A DNA stretch of 64,000 nt, taken from the NCBI GenBank assembly GCA_021324355.1, contig JAJPJD010000049.1, positions 1 through 64,000 of the forward strand, given 5' to 3'. The position numbers were made by a program, and so were the translations under genes. Positions 17,484 to 25,743 of this stretch are shown here, piece after piece. The notes below the pieces were generated by a model. The model was given only the letters and a program-made list of their open reading frames with translations, ran no database searches and was not told where the DNA came from. The DNA comes from Actinomycetota bacterium. Lineage in GTDB: Bacteria; Actinomycetota; Acidimicrobiia; Acidimicrobiales; RAAP-2. Position 1 is the first letter of the stretch; each line of letters opens with the position of its first letter.

Positions 17484-17684
17484 TCAGCGGGCGAAGAAGT
17501 GCCAGCCGAGCCACATCCAGCCGAGGAGGACGGCCACGTAGCCGACCGAGGTGGCCTGGAGCCGTCGGATCAGCCATGACGCCTTTGCCACCGGCCGGTT
17601 GGGCAGGTGGGAGGCGACCACCAGCCCGGCTCCCACCAGCGCCAGCGCGGCCCACAGCGCGTCGGACACGAGGCGGGCAGTCAT
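17484..17684 (-). CDS. Small membrane protein, DUF6186-like
   Basis: A 66-residue protein with two predicted membrane helices and the C-terminal ending GWMWLGWHFFAR, which recalls the actinobacterial DUF6186 family (from memory, not searched). It starts at ATG 17684, overlapping the upstream membrane gene stop by four bases. The stop faces the MFS gene end eight bases away. Function unknown. Confidence 0.7.
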   Translation of the reverse strand: MTARLVSDALWAALALVGAGLVVASHLPNRPVAKASWLIRRLQATSVGYVAVLLGWMWLGWHFFAR

Positions 17685-18079
17685 CGGCGGACCAGCGCGG
17701 CCCCGAGCCACAGCCAGCCGAAGAAGCACGCCCCCTTCACTGGCTGAGCCCGGGTCGCGGCGTCGTAGAAAGAGCTCACGGTGGGATGGTCGACCCGGGG
17801 GCCGAGGAACAGGCAGGTGAGCTCCCAGGCCACCACCACCGCCCCGAAGGCGACCCACGGCCACCAGCGCCGGGCGCTCGGCAGCGCGGCCGGCGCTCGA
17901 CGCCAGCCGCGCACCGCCGCCGCACCCACCAGGGCCAGGCCTAGCGCGGTGACCAGATCGGCCGGGGCGGTGAACGGCCGGGTGAGCGCCGCCCAGGCCG
18001 AGAGGCCGGCCGCGCCCAGCGCGGCGGCACCGCCCCGAAGCCGGGCGCTCAGGGCTCCTCCAGGGCGAGGCGGGCCCAC
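17681..18079 (-). CDS. Membrane protein of unknown function
   Basis: About 132 residues with three hydrophobic helices (around LGAAGLSAWAAL, DLVTALGLALVGAAAV and WVAFGAVVVAWELTCLFLGP), then FYDAATRAQPVKGACFFGW and a final helix. The start is unclear: GTG 18079 overlaps the endonuclease gene by 31 bases, and a CTG at 18052 would give a tight CTGA overlap. It is coupled to the DUF6186-like gene downstream and probably forms a pair with it. Confidence 0.62.
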   Translation of the reverse strand: MGPPRPGGALSARLRGGAAALGAAGLSAWAALTRPFTAPADLVTALGLALVGAAAVRGWRRAPAALPSARRWWPWVAFGAVVVAWELTCLFLGPRVDHPTVSSFYDAATRAQPVKGACFFGWLWLGAALVRR

Positions 18080-18876
18080 ACCGGGCGGTGGTCCGATCCC
18101 GAGCGTGGCCAGACCGCAGCCTCCCGCACGGCGAGCCCGCGGACCAAGAGATGGTCGAGTTGGCTGTGGGGGCGCCAGGCGGGCCAGGTCTTGCCCTTGA
18201 CCGCACGGCGCCACTGGCCCAAGAAGGCGTGGATCGGTGGACCCCACAAGTTCATGTCACCGGCGAAGAGGGCCGGCCGGTCGCCGAACACCCCGTCGAG
18301 CAGCTGCGCCACCGCTCGGAAGTGCAGGGCTGAGCCGTGGGAGAGATGCGACATGTGGGTGCCGGCGACCCCCACCCGGTGCGGGCCCAGCGCCACGGTG
18401 AGCGCCATCACCGCCCGGGTGGCGCGGTCCCTGCGGAGCTGGGGGAGGGGGATGACCCGGTGATCCAGGACCGGCAGCCGGCTCAACACCGCGATCCCCC
18501 AGCTCCCCGGCTCGGCCTGCTGGTAGCGGGCGGACTGGACCACCTGCGGGGGGAACGGGCGGACGCTCTCCAGGTACAAGGCGTGACTGGCGGTCCGCCA
18601 GTCGAGCGGCCGCATCCAGGCCTCGGTGGCCGAGGGGTCGGGGGCGGCCCGGCGGCCACGGGCCAGGGTCACCTCGAGGACTCGGTAGCCGAGGGACTCG
18701 CCGATCTCCTCGCCCATCGACCGGCCGCCGTCGGGGTGCCAGACCTCCTGGAGGACCAGGACGTCGGCGTCGAGGTCCCGGCACACCGCCAGGACGTCGT
18801 GACGGCGACCCCAGCCGTCGATCCCGGCATGGACGTTGAAGCTCGCCGCCACGAACTCGGTCGGGGGAGGGGGCAC
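18049..18876 (-). CDS. Endonuclease/exonuclease/phosphatase family protein
   Basis: A 275-residue EEP-fold hydrolase. In order: AASFNVHAGIDGWGR (first metal/Asn site), DVLVLQEVWHP (catalytic Glu), GVAGTHMSHLSHG (His), ALFAGDMNLWG (Asp-x-Asn) and the C-terminal SQLDHLLV plus GSDHRPVWARL with the catalytic Asp-His. The family includes Mg-dependent nucleases, phosphatases and sphingomyelinases. No secretion signal is present, so it is likely cytoplasmic. Substrate unknown. Confidence 0.88.
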   Translation of the reverse strand: MPPPPTEFVAASFNVHAGIDGWGRRHDVLAVCRDLDADVLVLQEVWHPDGGRSMGEEIGESLGYRVLEVTLARGRRAAPDPSATEAWMRPLDWRTASHALYLESVRPFPPQVVQSARYQQAEPGSWGIAVLSRLPVLDHRVIPLPQLRRDRATRAVMALTVALGPHRVGVAGTHMSHLSHGSALHFRAVAQLLDGVFGDRPALFAGDMNLWGPPIHAFLGQWRRAVKGKTWPAWRPHSQLDHLLVRGLAVREAAVWPRSGSDHRPVWARLALEEP

Positions 18877-19122
18877 GGGGCGAAGCTAACGGCCCAGGCC
18901 GGCTCGGGCTGGTCACCGAGGTGGCCGGGCTCCAGCCGCGGGTGGATCCGAGGTGCTGTGCACTGTCCGCACCTTCCGGTGGAGGGTCCCGGCGACCTCC
19001 CGGTGGATCACCTCCGGGCGACCACGCAGGCCGCACCGGGATCGACCGTCGGACACCCTCGTGACTGAGCACCGAGCTCGCACCCGCCAACCGCCAGTCG
19101 CCGGTGTGGTAGGGATGCGACC

Positions 19123-19659
19123 GTGGAACGGTCGGACCTGGTGGCGCTGGTCAGGGCACACCAGGTGGCCGACGACCTCGAGCGCGCCGCCAGGTCTCGG
19201 TTCCTCTTCGAGCTGGACCGTCTCGAGCGGCCCTGGGACGAGAAGGCTGATCCGGTCCACGTGACCGCCTCCGCGGTGGTCGTGGGATCGCGAGGTACCC
19301 TGCTGCACCGGCACCGCGTGCTCGGTCGCTGGCTGCAGCCCGGCGGCCACCTAGAGGCCGGGGAGTGGCCTCACGATGCAGCCCGCCGGGAGGTGGCCGA
19401 GGAGACCGGTCTGGAGACCGTGGACCCCGCGGGCAGCCCGTTCCTGCTCCGGATCGATGTGCACCGGGCGGGGGCCGCCCTTGGTCACACCCACCTCGAC
19501 CTGTGCTACCTGCTGGCAGCGCCCGACCTCGACCCGGTGCCGGGCCCCGGGGAGAGCCCCGAGGTCCGGTGGTGGGACTGGGAGTCGGCCGAGGCGCTTG
19601 CCGATCGCTCGTTGCGGCGCGCTCTGCGAGCGGCGCGTTCGCGGAGTGTGGCCCGATGA
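19123..19659 (+). CDS. Nudix hydrolase
   Basis: A 178-residue Nudix protein with HVTASAVVVGSRGTLLHRH, the box GGHLEAGEWPHDAARREV followed by AEETGLETVD (a full GX5EX7REUXEEXGU match), and LGHTHLDLCYLL. It resembles a group of actinobacterial Nudix proteins with an N-terminal helical extension. It starts at GTG 19123. Its stop overlaps the zinc-ribbon gene start as ATGA, forming a three-gene operon with the phosphatase after it. Confidence 0.88.
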   Translation: MERSDLVALVRAHQVADDLERAARSRFLFELDRLERPWDEKADPVHVTASAVVVGSRGTLLHRHRVLGRWLQPGGHLEAGEWPHDAARREVAEETGLETVDPAGSPFLLRIDVHRAGAALGHTHLDLCYLLAAPDLDPVPGPGESPEVRWWDWESAEALADRSLRRALRAARSRSVAR

Positions 19660-20408
19660 GCGGCGCTGCACCGGCCGACGACCCCTTCGCGGTCCTGCTG
19701 GCTGTCCAGGACCTCGATACCGCCATCGCCCAGCACCAGCATCGTAAGGCCGCGCTGGCCGAGCGCCGGGAGCTCGAGCAGGTGCGTGCCCGAGCGGCCG
19801 AGCTGCAGGCGGCCGCAGTCCGGCTCGACGCCCAGCGGGCGGAGCTCGCCGCCCGGCTCTCCCACCTCGAGCAGCAGGCCGAGGCGGTGGCGAGCCGCCG
19901 CCGGGCACTGGAAGGCCGCCTCTACGGTGCCCGCGGTGCTGCCGGGCGCGACCTCCAGGCCATCGAGGCCGAGGTCGACCAGCTGGCCAGACGACTGGAT
20001 GAGCTGGAGGACGAGGAGTTGGCGGTGCTGACCGAGCAAGAGCCGCTGGACGCCGAGGCAGCTCGTCAACGTGGCGAGCTCGGCGAGCTGGCCGCTCGGG
20101 CTGAGCAGCTGAGCGCCCAGGTGGCCGAGATCGATGCCGTTCTCGACCGCGAGCTAGCCGAACTGACGCGCCGACGCCAGGCCGAGGCGGCTCGGCTGTC
20201 CGAGCCGCTGGCCCGCCGCTACGAGGAGATCCGAGCTCGCCTCGGTGGGACCGGGGCCGCCCGCCTGGTTGGGGACCACTGCGACGGCTGCCACCTCACC
20301 CTGCCCTCGATGGAGGTGGAGCGGATCCGCCGGCTGCCCCCCGACACCGTGGTCACCTGCGAGCAGTGCGGCCGCATTTTGGTCCGCAGCTGGCCCGGAG
20401 GGTCCTGA
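19656..20408 (+). CDS. Coiled-coil protein with C4 zinc ribbon (DUF164/CdsZ-like)
   Basis: A 250-residue protein. Residues about 10-190 form a long antiparallel coiled coil rich in Glu, Ala, Arg and Leu. The C-terminus is a four-Cys zinc ribbon, CDGCHLTLP followed by CEQCGRILV. Members of this family sit beside ribonuclease H- or phosphatase-type genes in actinobacteria and are thought to bind nucleic acid or partner proteins; the role is not settled. The ATG at 19656 overlaps the Nudix stop. Confidence 0.85.
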   Translation: MSGAAPADDPFAVLLAVQDLDTAIAQHQHRKAALAERRELEQVRARAAELQAAAVRLDAQRAELAARLSHLEQQAEAVASRRRALEGRLYGARGAAGRDLQAIEAEVDQLARRLDELEDEELAVLTEQEPLDAEAARQRGELGELAARAEQLSAQVAEIDAVLDRELAELTRRRQAEAARLSEPLARRYEEIRARLGGTGAARLVGDHCDGCHLTLPSMEVERIRRLPPDTVVTCEQCGRILVRSWPGGS

Positions 20409-20414
20409 CCCGGC

Positions 20415-21014
20415 GTGCTGGTCCTCCTCCGCCACGGTCAGTCCAGCGCGAATGCGGCTGGGTTGCTGACGGGCCGGGGCGACGTCCCCCTGACCGAGAC
20501 CGGCCGGCGCCAGGCAGCGGCGCTGGCGCCGCTGCTCGGCCCGGTGACCCGGCTGATCTCGAGCCCGCTCGCCCGGGCCCGAGACACTGCCGAGCTCCTC
20601 GGCCTGGGGATCGCTCCCGAGATCGACGAGCGCTGGGTGGAGATCGACTACGGCCGGCTGGAAGGCCGCCCGCTCGGTGAGCTGGGGGAAGCGGAGTGGC
20701 GGCGGTGGCGAGCGGACCTTTCGTTTCGGGCCGGTGGGGGCGAGACCTTGGCCGAAGTGGGTGTCCGGGTGCGGGCAGCCCTGGAGGAGCTGTTCGGCGA
20801 GGACGGGGCGGGGGCACGGGACTCCGCTGGCGACGTCGTGGTGGTCAGCCATGTGTCGCCCATCAAGGCCGCGGTGGCGTGGGCGTTGGGTGCGAGCGAC
20901 GACCTGGCGTGGCGGCTCCAGCTCTCGACGGGCTCGCTGACCAGGATCGGCTGGGGAGCGGCCGGACCTGTTCTGCACACCTACAACGCGCTGCCGGTTC
21001 CACCGGCTGGGTGA
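20415..21014 (+). CDS. Histidine phosphatase family protein (phosphoglycerate mutase-like)
   Basis: A 199-residue enzyme with the N-terminal LVLLRHGQSSANAAGLLTG (phospho-His), SSPLARARDTAELLG, the catalytic Glu in VEIDYGRLEGRP and the second His in VVVSHVSPIKAAVAWAL. It lacks the long insertions of true glycolytic mutases and looks like the broad-specificity or glucosyl-3-phosphoglycerate phosphatase type. It starts at GTG 20415, six bases after the zinc-ribbon gene. Confidence 0.87.
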   Translation: MLVLLRHGQSSANAAGLLTGRGDVPLTETGRRQAAALAPLLGPVTRLISSPLARARDTAELLGLGIAPEIDERWVEIDYGRLEGRPLGELGEAEWRRWRADLSFRAGGGETLAEVGVRVRAALEELFGEDGAGARDSAGDVVVVSHVSPIKAAVAWALGASDDLAWRLQLSTGSLTRIGWGAAGPVLHTYNALPVPPAG

Positions 21015-21129
21015 CCTCGGGTTCTCGAGATGTTCCCAGGGGGACCTGGGGTCGCGGCCTTCGCCACGGCCTCGACATGCACATATCGATGACAAAGAAT
21101 CGTCGAGCCGGACGAGGACCGTCGCAGTG

Positions 21130-22812
21130 TCATCGCGCTCCCGGCCGCAACGACACCAGCCGGCCGGCGGACAGCTCGGCGACCGTGTCGAACATCTCCG
21201 TTCCGCCGAGGTGGTGGGAGATCACGAGCACCGTGCGTTCCGCGGCTGCTGCGAGCACGTCGGTGAGGAGCCGGTCGGCACTTGGGGGATCCAGCCCGCC
21301 ACCGGGCTCGTCCAGGAGGAGCACCGGCCGGTCCGCAAGCAACGCCCGAGCCAGCGCGATCCGTTGGCGCTGGCCGCCTGACAGGCGTGACCCGTGCTCG
21401 CCGACCGGGGTGTCGAGGCCGAGGGGGAGCTCAGCCACCCAGTCGTCGAGCTGTGCGGCGCCGAGGGCAGTGTCGATGTCGGCGTCGGTCGCGTCTGGTC
21501 GGGCGAGTCGGAGGTTGTCGGCGATGGTCCCGGCGAACAGATGCCCGTCCTCGACGACGGTGGCGAACTGCGCGCGCACCGAGCGCTGGGCCAGCTGATC
21601 GACCGGAGTTCCGCCGAGCTCGATGCAGCCGGACTCGAGCGGCCAGAAGCGCAGTAGCGCGTGGAGCACGCTCGTTTTGCCTGATCCACTTGGGCCAACC
21701 AGGGCGGTGCGCGATCCGGGGGCGAGGACCAGGCTCACGCCGTCCAACGCCGGGCGGTGCTCGGGGCGGTAGCGGAGGCGGACCTCGTCCAGGGTAACCT
21801 CGGTGGCTCCCGAAGGAGCGCTCCGGGGATGCTCAGGGTCGCGGACCGGGGGTTCTTGGTCGGCGAGCTGGAGCAGGCGGCGGCCCGAGGCCTGGAGCTC
21901 GGACAACCCCGCAACGGCGGCAGCAAGCGGCGGCACCACTTCAAATGCCCCCAGGGAGACCAGTGGAAGGACCGCCAGCATGATCGGCTCCAGGTGGCGG
22001 TCGGCGACCGCGTGGACTCCCAGTGCGAGGACCCCTGCCGTGGCCACGCCGGCACACAGCCCGACCAAGGCCCCGGCGGCCCCGAGCGCTCGACTCCGGC
22101 GGCGCGCCGCGCGGGCCAGACGCGCCGCGCGCTGCTCGATCCGCTCCAGCTGGTCGGCGCTCCGCCCGAACGCCACCAGCTCGGCCGCCCCGTGGACCAG
22201 GTCGACCAGGTCGGCCGACAGGGCGCCGGCAGCGGCCCGGTCCTCCTCGCTTTGCCGGCCCGACCACGCGACCGCGGGCGCGCCGAGCATGGCGACGAGC
22301 AGACACACCCCGAGGAGGGCGGCCGCGCCGGGGACCAGCACGCCCTCGACCACGACCGCTGCCACGCCGGCCACCACCGCTGCGACCAGGGGGCCGAGGC
22401 CCCGCAAGTAGAGGTCCTGGAGGCTGTCGACGTCGGCGATCAGGCGCCGCGCCAGGTCCCCCGACCGCCACCGTTGGAGCGGTGCCGGCAGCAGTGGTTC
22501 GAGCCGGTCGAACAGCCAGACCCGCCACCGGGTCAGGGCGCGCAACCCGGCGTCGTGGGCGACCAGGCGCTCGGCGTAGCGGAGGGGTGCCCGCAAGAAG
22601 GCCACGACTTCCACCGCCGCCAGCAGGCCGGCGATCGCTCCCAGCCCGGGCCGGGTGGCGGCCTTGTCCACCAGCGCACCCGAGCCAGCCATGAGGCCGA
22701 CGGATGCGGCCGAGGCGGCAACCGCGAGGACGATCGCGCCGGTCAGCCGACCCCACGGTGGGGGGCTGACGGCGACCAGCCGCCGCAGCGTACGGCCCGT
22801 CCGGGTGCTCAC
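21130..22812 (-). CDS. cydC: ABC transporter permease/ATPase CydC
   Basis: A 560-residue fused ABC half-transporter. Six membrane helices (about 20-310) are followed by a nucleotide-binding domain with Walker A LVGPSGSGKTSVLHAL, signature LSGGQRQRIALARALL, Walker B PVLLLDEPGGGLD and the H-loop VISHHLGG. CydDC exports glutathione/cysteine or acts as a heme-linked transporter needed for cytochrome bd assembly. It starts at GTG 22812, overlapping the cydD stop as GTGA. No cydAB genes are in this window. Confidence 0.88.
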   Translation of the reverse strand: MSTRTGRTLRRLVAVSPPPWGRLTGAIVLAVAASAASVGLMAGSGALVDKAATRPGLGAIAGLLAAVEVVAFLRAPLRYAERLVAHDAGLRALTRWRVWLFDRLEPLLPAPLQRWRSGDLARRLIADVDSLQDLYLRGLGPLVAAVVAGVAAVVVEGVLVPGAAALLGVCLLVAMLGAPAVAWSGRQSEEDRAAAGALSADLVDLVHGAAELVAFGRSADQLERIEQRAARLARAARRRSRALGAAGALVGLCAGVATAGVLALGVHAVADRHLEPIMLAVLPLVSLGAFEVVPPLAAAVAGLSELQASGRRLLQLADQEPPVRDPEHPRSAPSGATEVTLDEVRLRYRPEHRPALDGVSLVLAPGSRTALVGPSGSGKTSVLHALLRFWPLESGCIELGGTPVDQLAQRSVRAQFATVVEDGHLFAGTIADNLRLARPDATDADIDTALGAAQLDDWVAELPLGLDTPVGEHGSRLSGGQRQRIALARALLADRPVLLLDEPGGGLDPPSADRLLTDVLAAAAERTVLVISHHLGGTEMFDTVAELSAGRLVSLRPGAR

Positions 22813-24506
22813 GGGCTGGTCACCGCCAGCGCCGAGGCTCCGAGGTCCACCACTTCGTCGAGGTCGGGGACCAGGTCCAGGTGGTGGGCGGCCACGATCA
22901 CGGTCCGCCCCTCGAGCCAGCCAGCCAGGGACTGGGTCAGGGCACGGCGATCGGCCGGGTCAAGGGGGCCGCCGGGCTCGTCGAGCAGGACGATGGGCCC
23001 GTCGTGGAGGATTGCCCGAGCGATCGCCACCCGGTGCCGCTCTCCTGAGCTGAGGGTGGTGCCGCGCTCGCCTACCTCGGTGTCGAGCCCTCGAGGCAGG
23101 CGGGACACCAGCTCGTCGAGACCGGCTGCGACGAGCGCTCGGGCGACCGCCTCCTCATCGGCATCGGGGTCGCCCAGCCGGATGTTCTCGCCCAAGGTGG
23201 TGGCGAACAAGTGGGGGCGCTGGGGGACCCACGAGAAGAGGCGGTGGCGCTGCTCCGCCTCGACGGTGGCCAGGTCTACCTCCCCCAGGAGGACCCGTCC
23301 GCTGGTCAGTGGCACCAGCCCGGCCACTGCGCCCAACGCGCTCGACTTGCCCGAGCCCGAGGGTCCGACGAGCCCCACCCGCTGTCCCGGTTCCACCCGC
23401 AGGGTGAGGGGGGCGAGCGCTGGGGTCGAGCGGTCCGGGTACGACACGGTAACGGCGTCGAGGAAGAGGGCCGCGCGGCGGGGATCCGGGAGCGTGCCGA
23501 CCCCCGTCGGCTTCGGCACCGCGTCCACCGCCAGGACGGCCGCGACCCGCCGGCCGGCGGTGCGACCCTCGGCCGATGCGTGGAACTCGGCTGCGGCCCG
23601 TCGGAGCGGCAGGAAGACCTCGGGGGAGACCAACAGCACCGCCAGCGCGACCGAGAGGGTCAGCCGGCCGTCCAGCAGGCGGAGACCGAGGACCATCGCC
23701 ACCAGGCCGGTGCCCAGCCCAGCCAGCAGCTCCAAGGAGAGCGAGGACAGCAGGGCCACCCGCAGCGTGCGCACGGTGGCTCGCCGCAGGCTGTCGGTCG
23801 CCTCGGCCACCTCCCGGCGCCCGTAGTCGACCCGCCCGAAGGCCCGGAGCGTCGGCAGGCCCTGGATCAGCTCGAGCAGTCGGGCCGAGAGCGACGAGAG
23901 GCGACGCCACTGCCGCGCCGTGGCGTCGGCTGCCCGCCGGCCGAACACGACCATGGTCGGAGGCACTGCCGCGACCATCCCGATGAGGATGAGGAGCGAG
24001 ATCCAGTCGGTCGTCCCGACCCAGGCCAGCACGCCCAGTGGAGCCAACGCCCCCACGACCAGCTGCGGCAGGTAGCGGCCGTAGTACAGGCCGACGGCGT
24101 CGACCCCGGTGGTCGCCGACAGGGCAAGCTCCCCCGCCCGCTCGCCGGCCAGCCAGCTCGGCCCGAGGGCCAGCATCCGCCGGACCAGTTCCCGGCGGAG
24201 GGCCGTGCTGAGCGCAGTGGTGCTGCGCTGGGCGAGCCACTCGGCGGCCCACCCCAGGAACCCTCGGCCGGCGATGGCCGCCCCCAGGCCGGCGAGCTGA
24301 GGCTCGATCTGGTTGAGGGTGGCCCCGGCGCGCAGGACCCGCTGGATGACGGTGGCCACCAGGACCGCCTGGACGACGACGGTCGCGCTCTGTGCCACCC
24401 CGAGCAGCACCGAGCCGGCGAGGTGACGGGCCGGCGGGGCGGCACCCAGCCGCCGAGCGAGCGGGTCGGCCACGTGCCCACGCCACCAGGCCGAGGGGGC
24501 GGTCAC
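22809..24506 (-). CDS. cydD: ABC transporter permease/ATPase CydD
   Basis: A 565-residue partner of CydC. An N-terminal membrane domain includes LELIQGLPTLRAFGR, which is characteristic of CydD. The ATPase domain has Walker A LVGPSGSGKSSALGAV, a variant signature LSSGERHRVAIARAIL (Ser for Gly) and Walker B PIVLLDEPGGPLD. GTG 24506 was chosen because it lies between the aminotransferase stop and the first hydrophobic segment; the open frame upstream runs into the aminotransferase gene. Confidence 0.87.
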   Translation of the reverse strand: MTAPSAWWRGHVADPLARRLGAAPPARHLAGSVLLGVAQSATVVVQAVLVATVIQRVLRAGATLNQIEPQLAGLGAAIAGRGFLGWAAEWLAQRSTTALSTALRRELVRRMLALGPSWLAGERAGELALSATTGVDAVGLYYGRYLPQLVVGALAPLGVLAWVGTTDWISLLILIGMVAAVPPTMVVFGRRAADATARQWRRLSSLSARLLELIQGLPTLRAFGRVDYGRREVAEATDSLRRATVRTLRVALLSSLSLELLAGLGTGLVAMVLGLRLLDGRLTLSVALAVLLVSPEVFLPLRRAAAEFHASAEGRTAGRRVAAVLAVDAVPKPTGVGTLPDPRRAALFLDAVTVSYPDRSTPALAPLTLRVEPGQRVGLVGPSGSGKSSALGAVAGLVPLTSGRVLLGEVDLATVEAEQRHRLFSWVPQRPHLFATTLGENIRLGDPDADEEAVARALVAAGLDELVSRLPRGLDTEVGERGTTLSSGERHRVAIARAILHDGPIVLLDEPGGPLDPADRRALTQSLAGWLEGRTVIVAAHHLDLVPDLDEVVDLGASALAVTSP

Positions 24507-24552
24507 AGCCGAGACGTTACCGAGGGCGGCCAGCGGCGCCCGGTCGGCCCGG

Positions 24553-25722
24553 TCACAGCGCCCGTGCCATCCGGTCGACCGCCTCGTCGAGGAGGTCGGC
24601 GCCGGTGGCGAAGTTGAGCCGCACGTAGCCGTCGCCCTGGGTCCCAAAGCTCGGTCCGGGTTCGAGGGCAACCCGGCCGCGGTCCAAGAAGCGCTGATAG
24701 GGAACGAGGCCGGGCCCGATCGCCCGGCAGTCGAGCCAGGCGAGGTAGGTGGCTTCGGGAGGATGCCAGGTGATGGCCGGGAGCCGGCTGGCGAGCAGGG
24801 CGCCCAGTTGGACCCGGCGCTGGGCCAAGGTCACGAGCAGGCGGTCGAGCCACGGGTCTCCGGCTTCGAGCGCGGCCACGGTGGCGAGGACCCCCAGGTG
24901 GCTGGTTCGGGGGCGCACGTAGCCGGCGAAACGCTCGACGACCGAGGCCATGGCCGCCGATCCGGTGACCACCAGCGCGCATTTGAGACCAGCCAAGTTC
25001 CAGGCCTTGGTGGCTGAGAGCACGCTGATCGTGCACGACGCGGCCCCAGGAACGGTGAGCATCGGCGTGAAGCTGGACCCCGGCAGGGCCAGCGGCCCGT
25101 GGATCTCGTCGCTGACCACGGTCACCCCGAACCGGGTGGCCAGTCTCACCACCTCGGCCAGCTCGGCTGGCTGGTGGGCTCGACCGACCGGATTGTGGGG
25201 ATTGCACAGCAGGTAGGCGGCCGGCCCGGTGGCGAACGCCTCGGCCAGCCCGGCGAGGTCGAGTCTGAACCCGCTGCCGTCGTTGGCCAGCGGCACCTCG
25301 AGGACCCGACCACCGGCCGTCGGGACCCACTCGAAGAACGGCGGGTACACCGGGGTGTTCACCACCACCGTGGATCCCGGGGCGACGATGGTCCGCAGCG
25401 CCTCGACCACCCCCATGCCGACGTCGGGGGCGGCGACGACCGCTGCCGGGTCGATCTCCCATCCCCAGCGGCGCCCGGCGAACCCGGCCAGCGCCCCGCC
25501 CAGCCCCTCGCCGGTCGCATACCCGGTGTCCGAACGCTCGACCGCATAGGAGAGGACCGCGGCTATTGGCGGCGCCAGCGGGAAGTCCAGTTCGGCCACC
25601 GTGAGCGGGAGGACGTCGGGCGGGTGCGCCCGCCACTTGGCGCTGCGGCGGCGACGGAGCGCCTCGAGCGGCTCGGCCTCAAGAGCCTCCACAGCCGAGC
25701 GGGCCGGCGTCCCTTGGGTCAC
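24553..25722 (-). CDS. MalY/PatB-type aminotransferase (cystathionine beta-lyase-like)
   Basis: A 389-residue fold-type I PLP enzyme. Features in order are KWRAHPPDVLPLTVAELDF, typical of MalY/PatB, LLCNPHNPVGRAH, VVSDEIHGPLALPG and the PLP-binding Lys in LSATKAWNLAGLK. MalY/PatB enzymes remove sulfur from cystathionine or cysteine conjugates by beta-elimination. The ATG at 25722 is used. It is followed 46 bases later by cydDC in the same direction, so shared transcription and a link to cysteine export are possible. Confidence 0.87.
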   Translation of the reverse strand: MTQGTPARSAVEALEAEPLEALRRRRSAKWRAHPPDVLPLTVAELDFPLAPPIAAVLSYAVERSDTGYATGEGLGGALAGFAGRRWGWEIDPAAVVAAPDVGMGVVEALRTIVAPGSTVVVNTPVYPPFFEWVPTAGGRVLEVPLANDGSGFRLDLAGLAEAFATGPAAYLLCNPHNPVGRAHQPAELAEVVRLATRFGVTVVSDEIHGPLALPGSSFTPMLTVPGAASCTISVLSATKAWNLAGLKCALVVTGSAAMASVVERFAGYVRPRTSHLGVLATVAALEAGDPWLDRLLVTLAQRRVQLGALLASRLPAITWHPPEATYLAWLDCRAIGPGLVPYQRFLDRGRVALEPGPSFGTQGDGYVRLNFATGADLLDEAVDRMARAL

Positions 25723-25743
25723 GGACCAAGGTTCGCACAGCCG

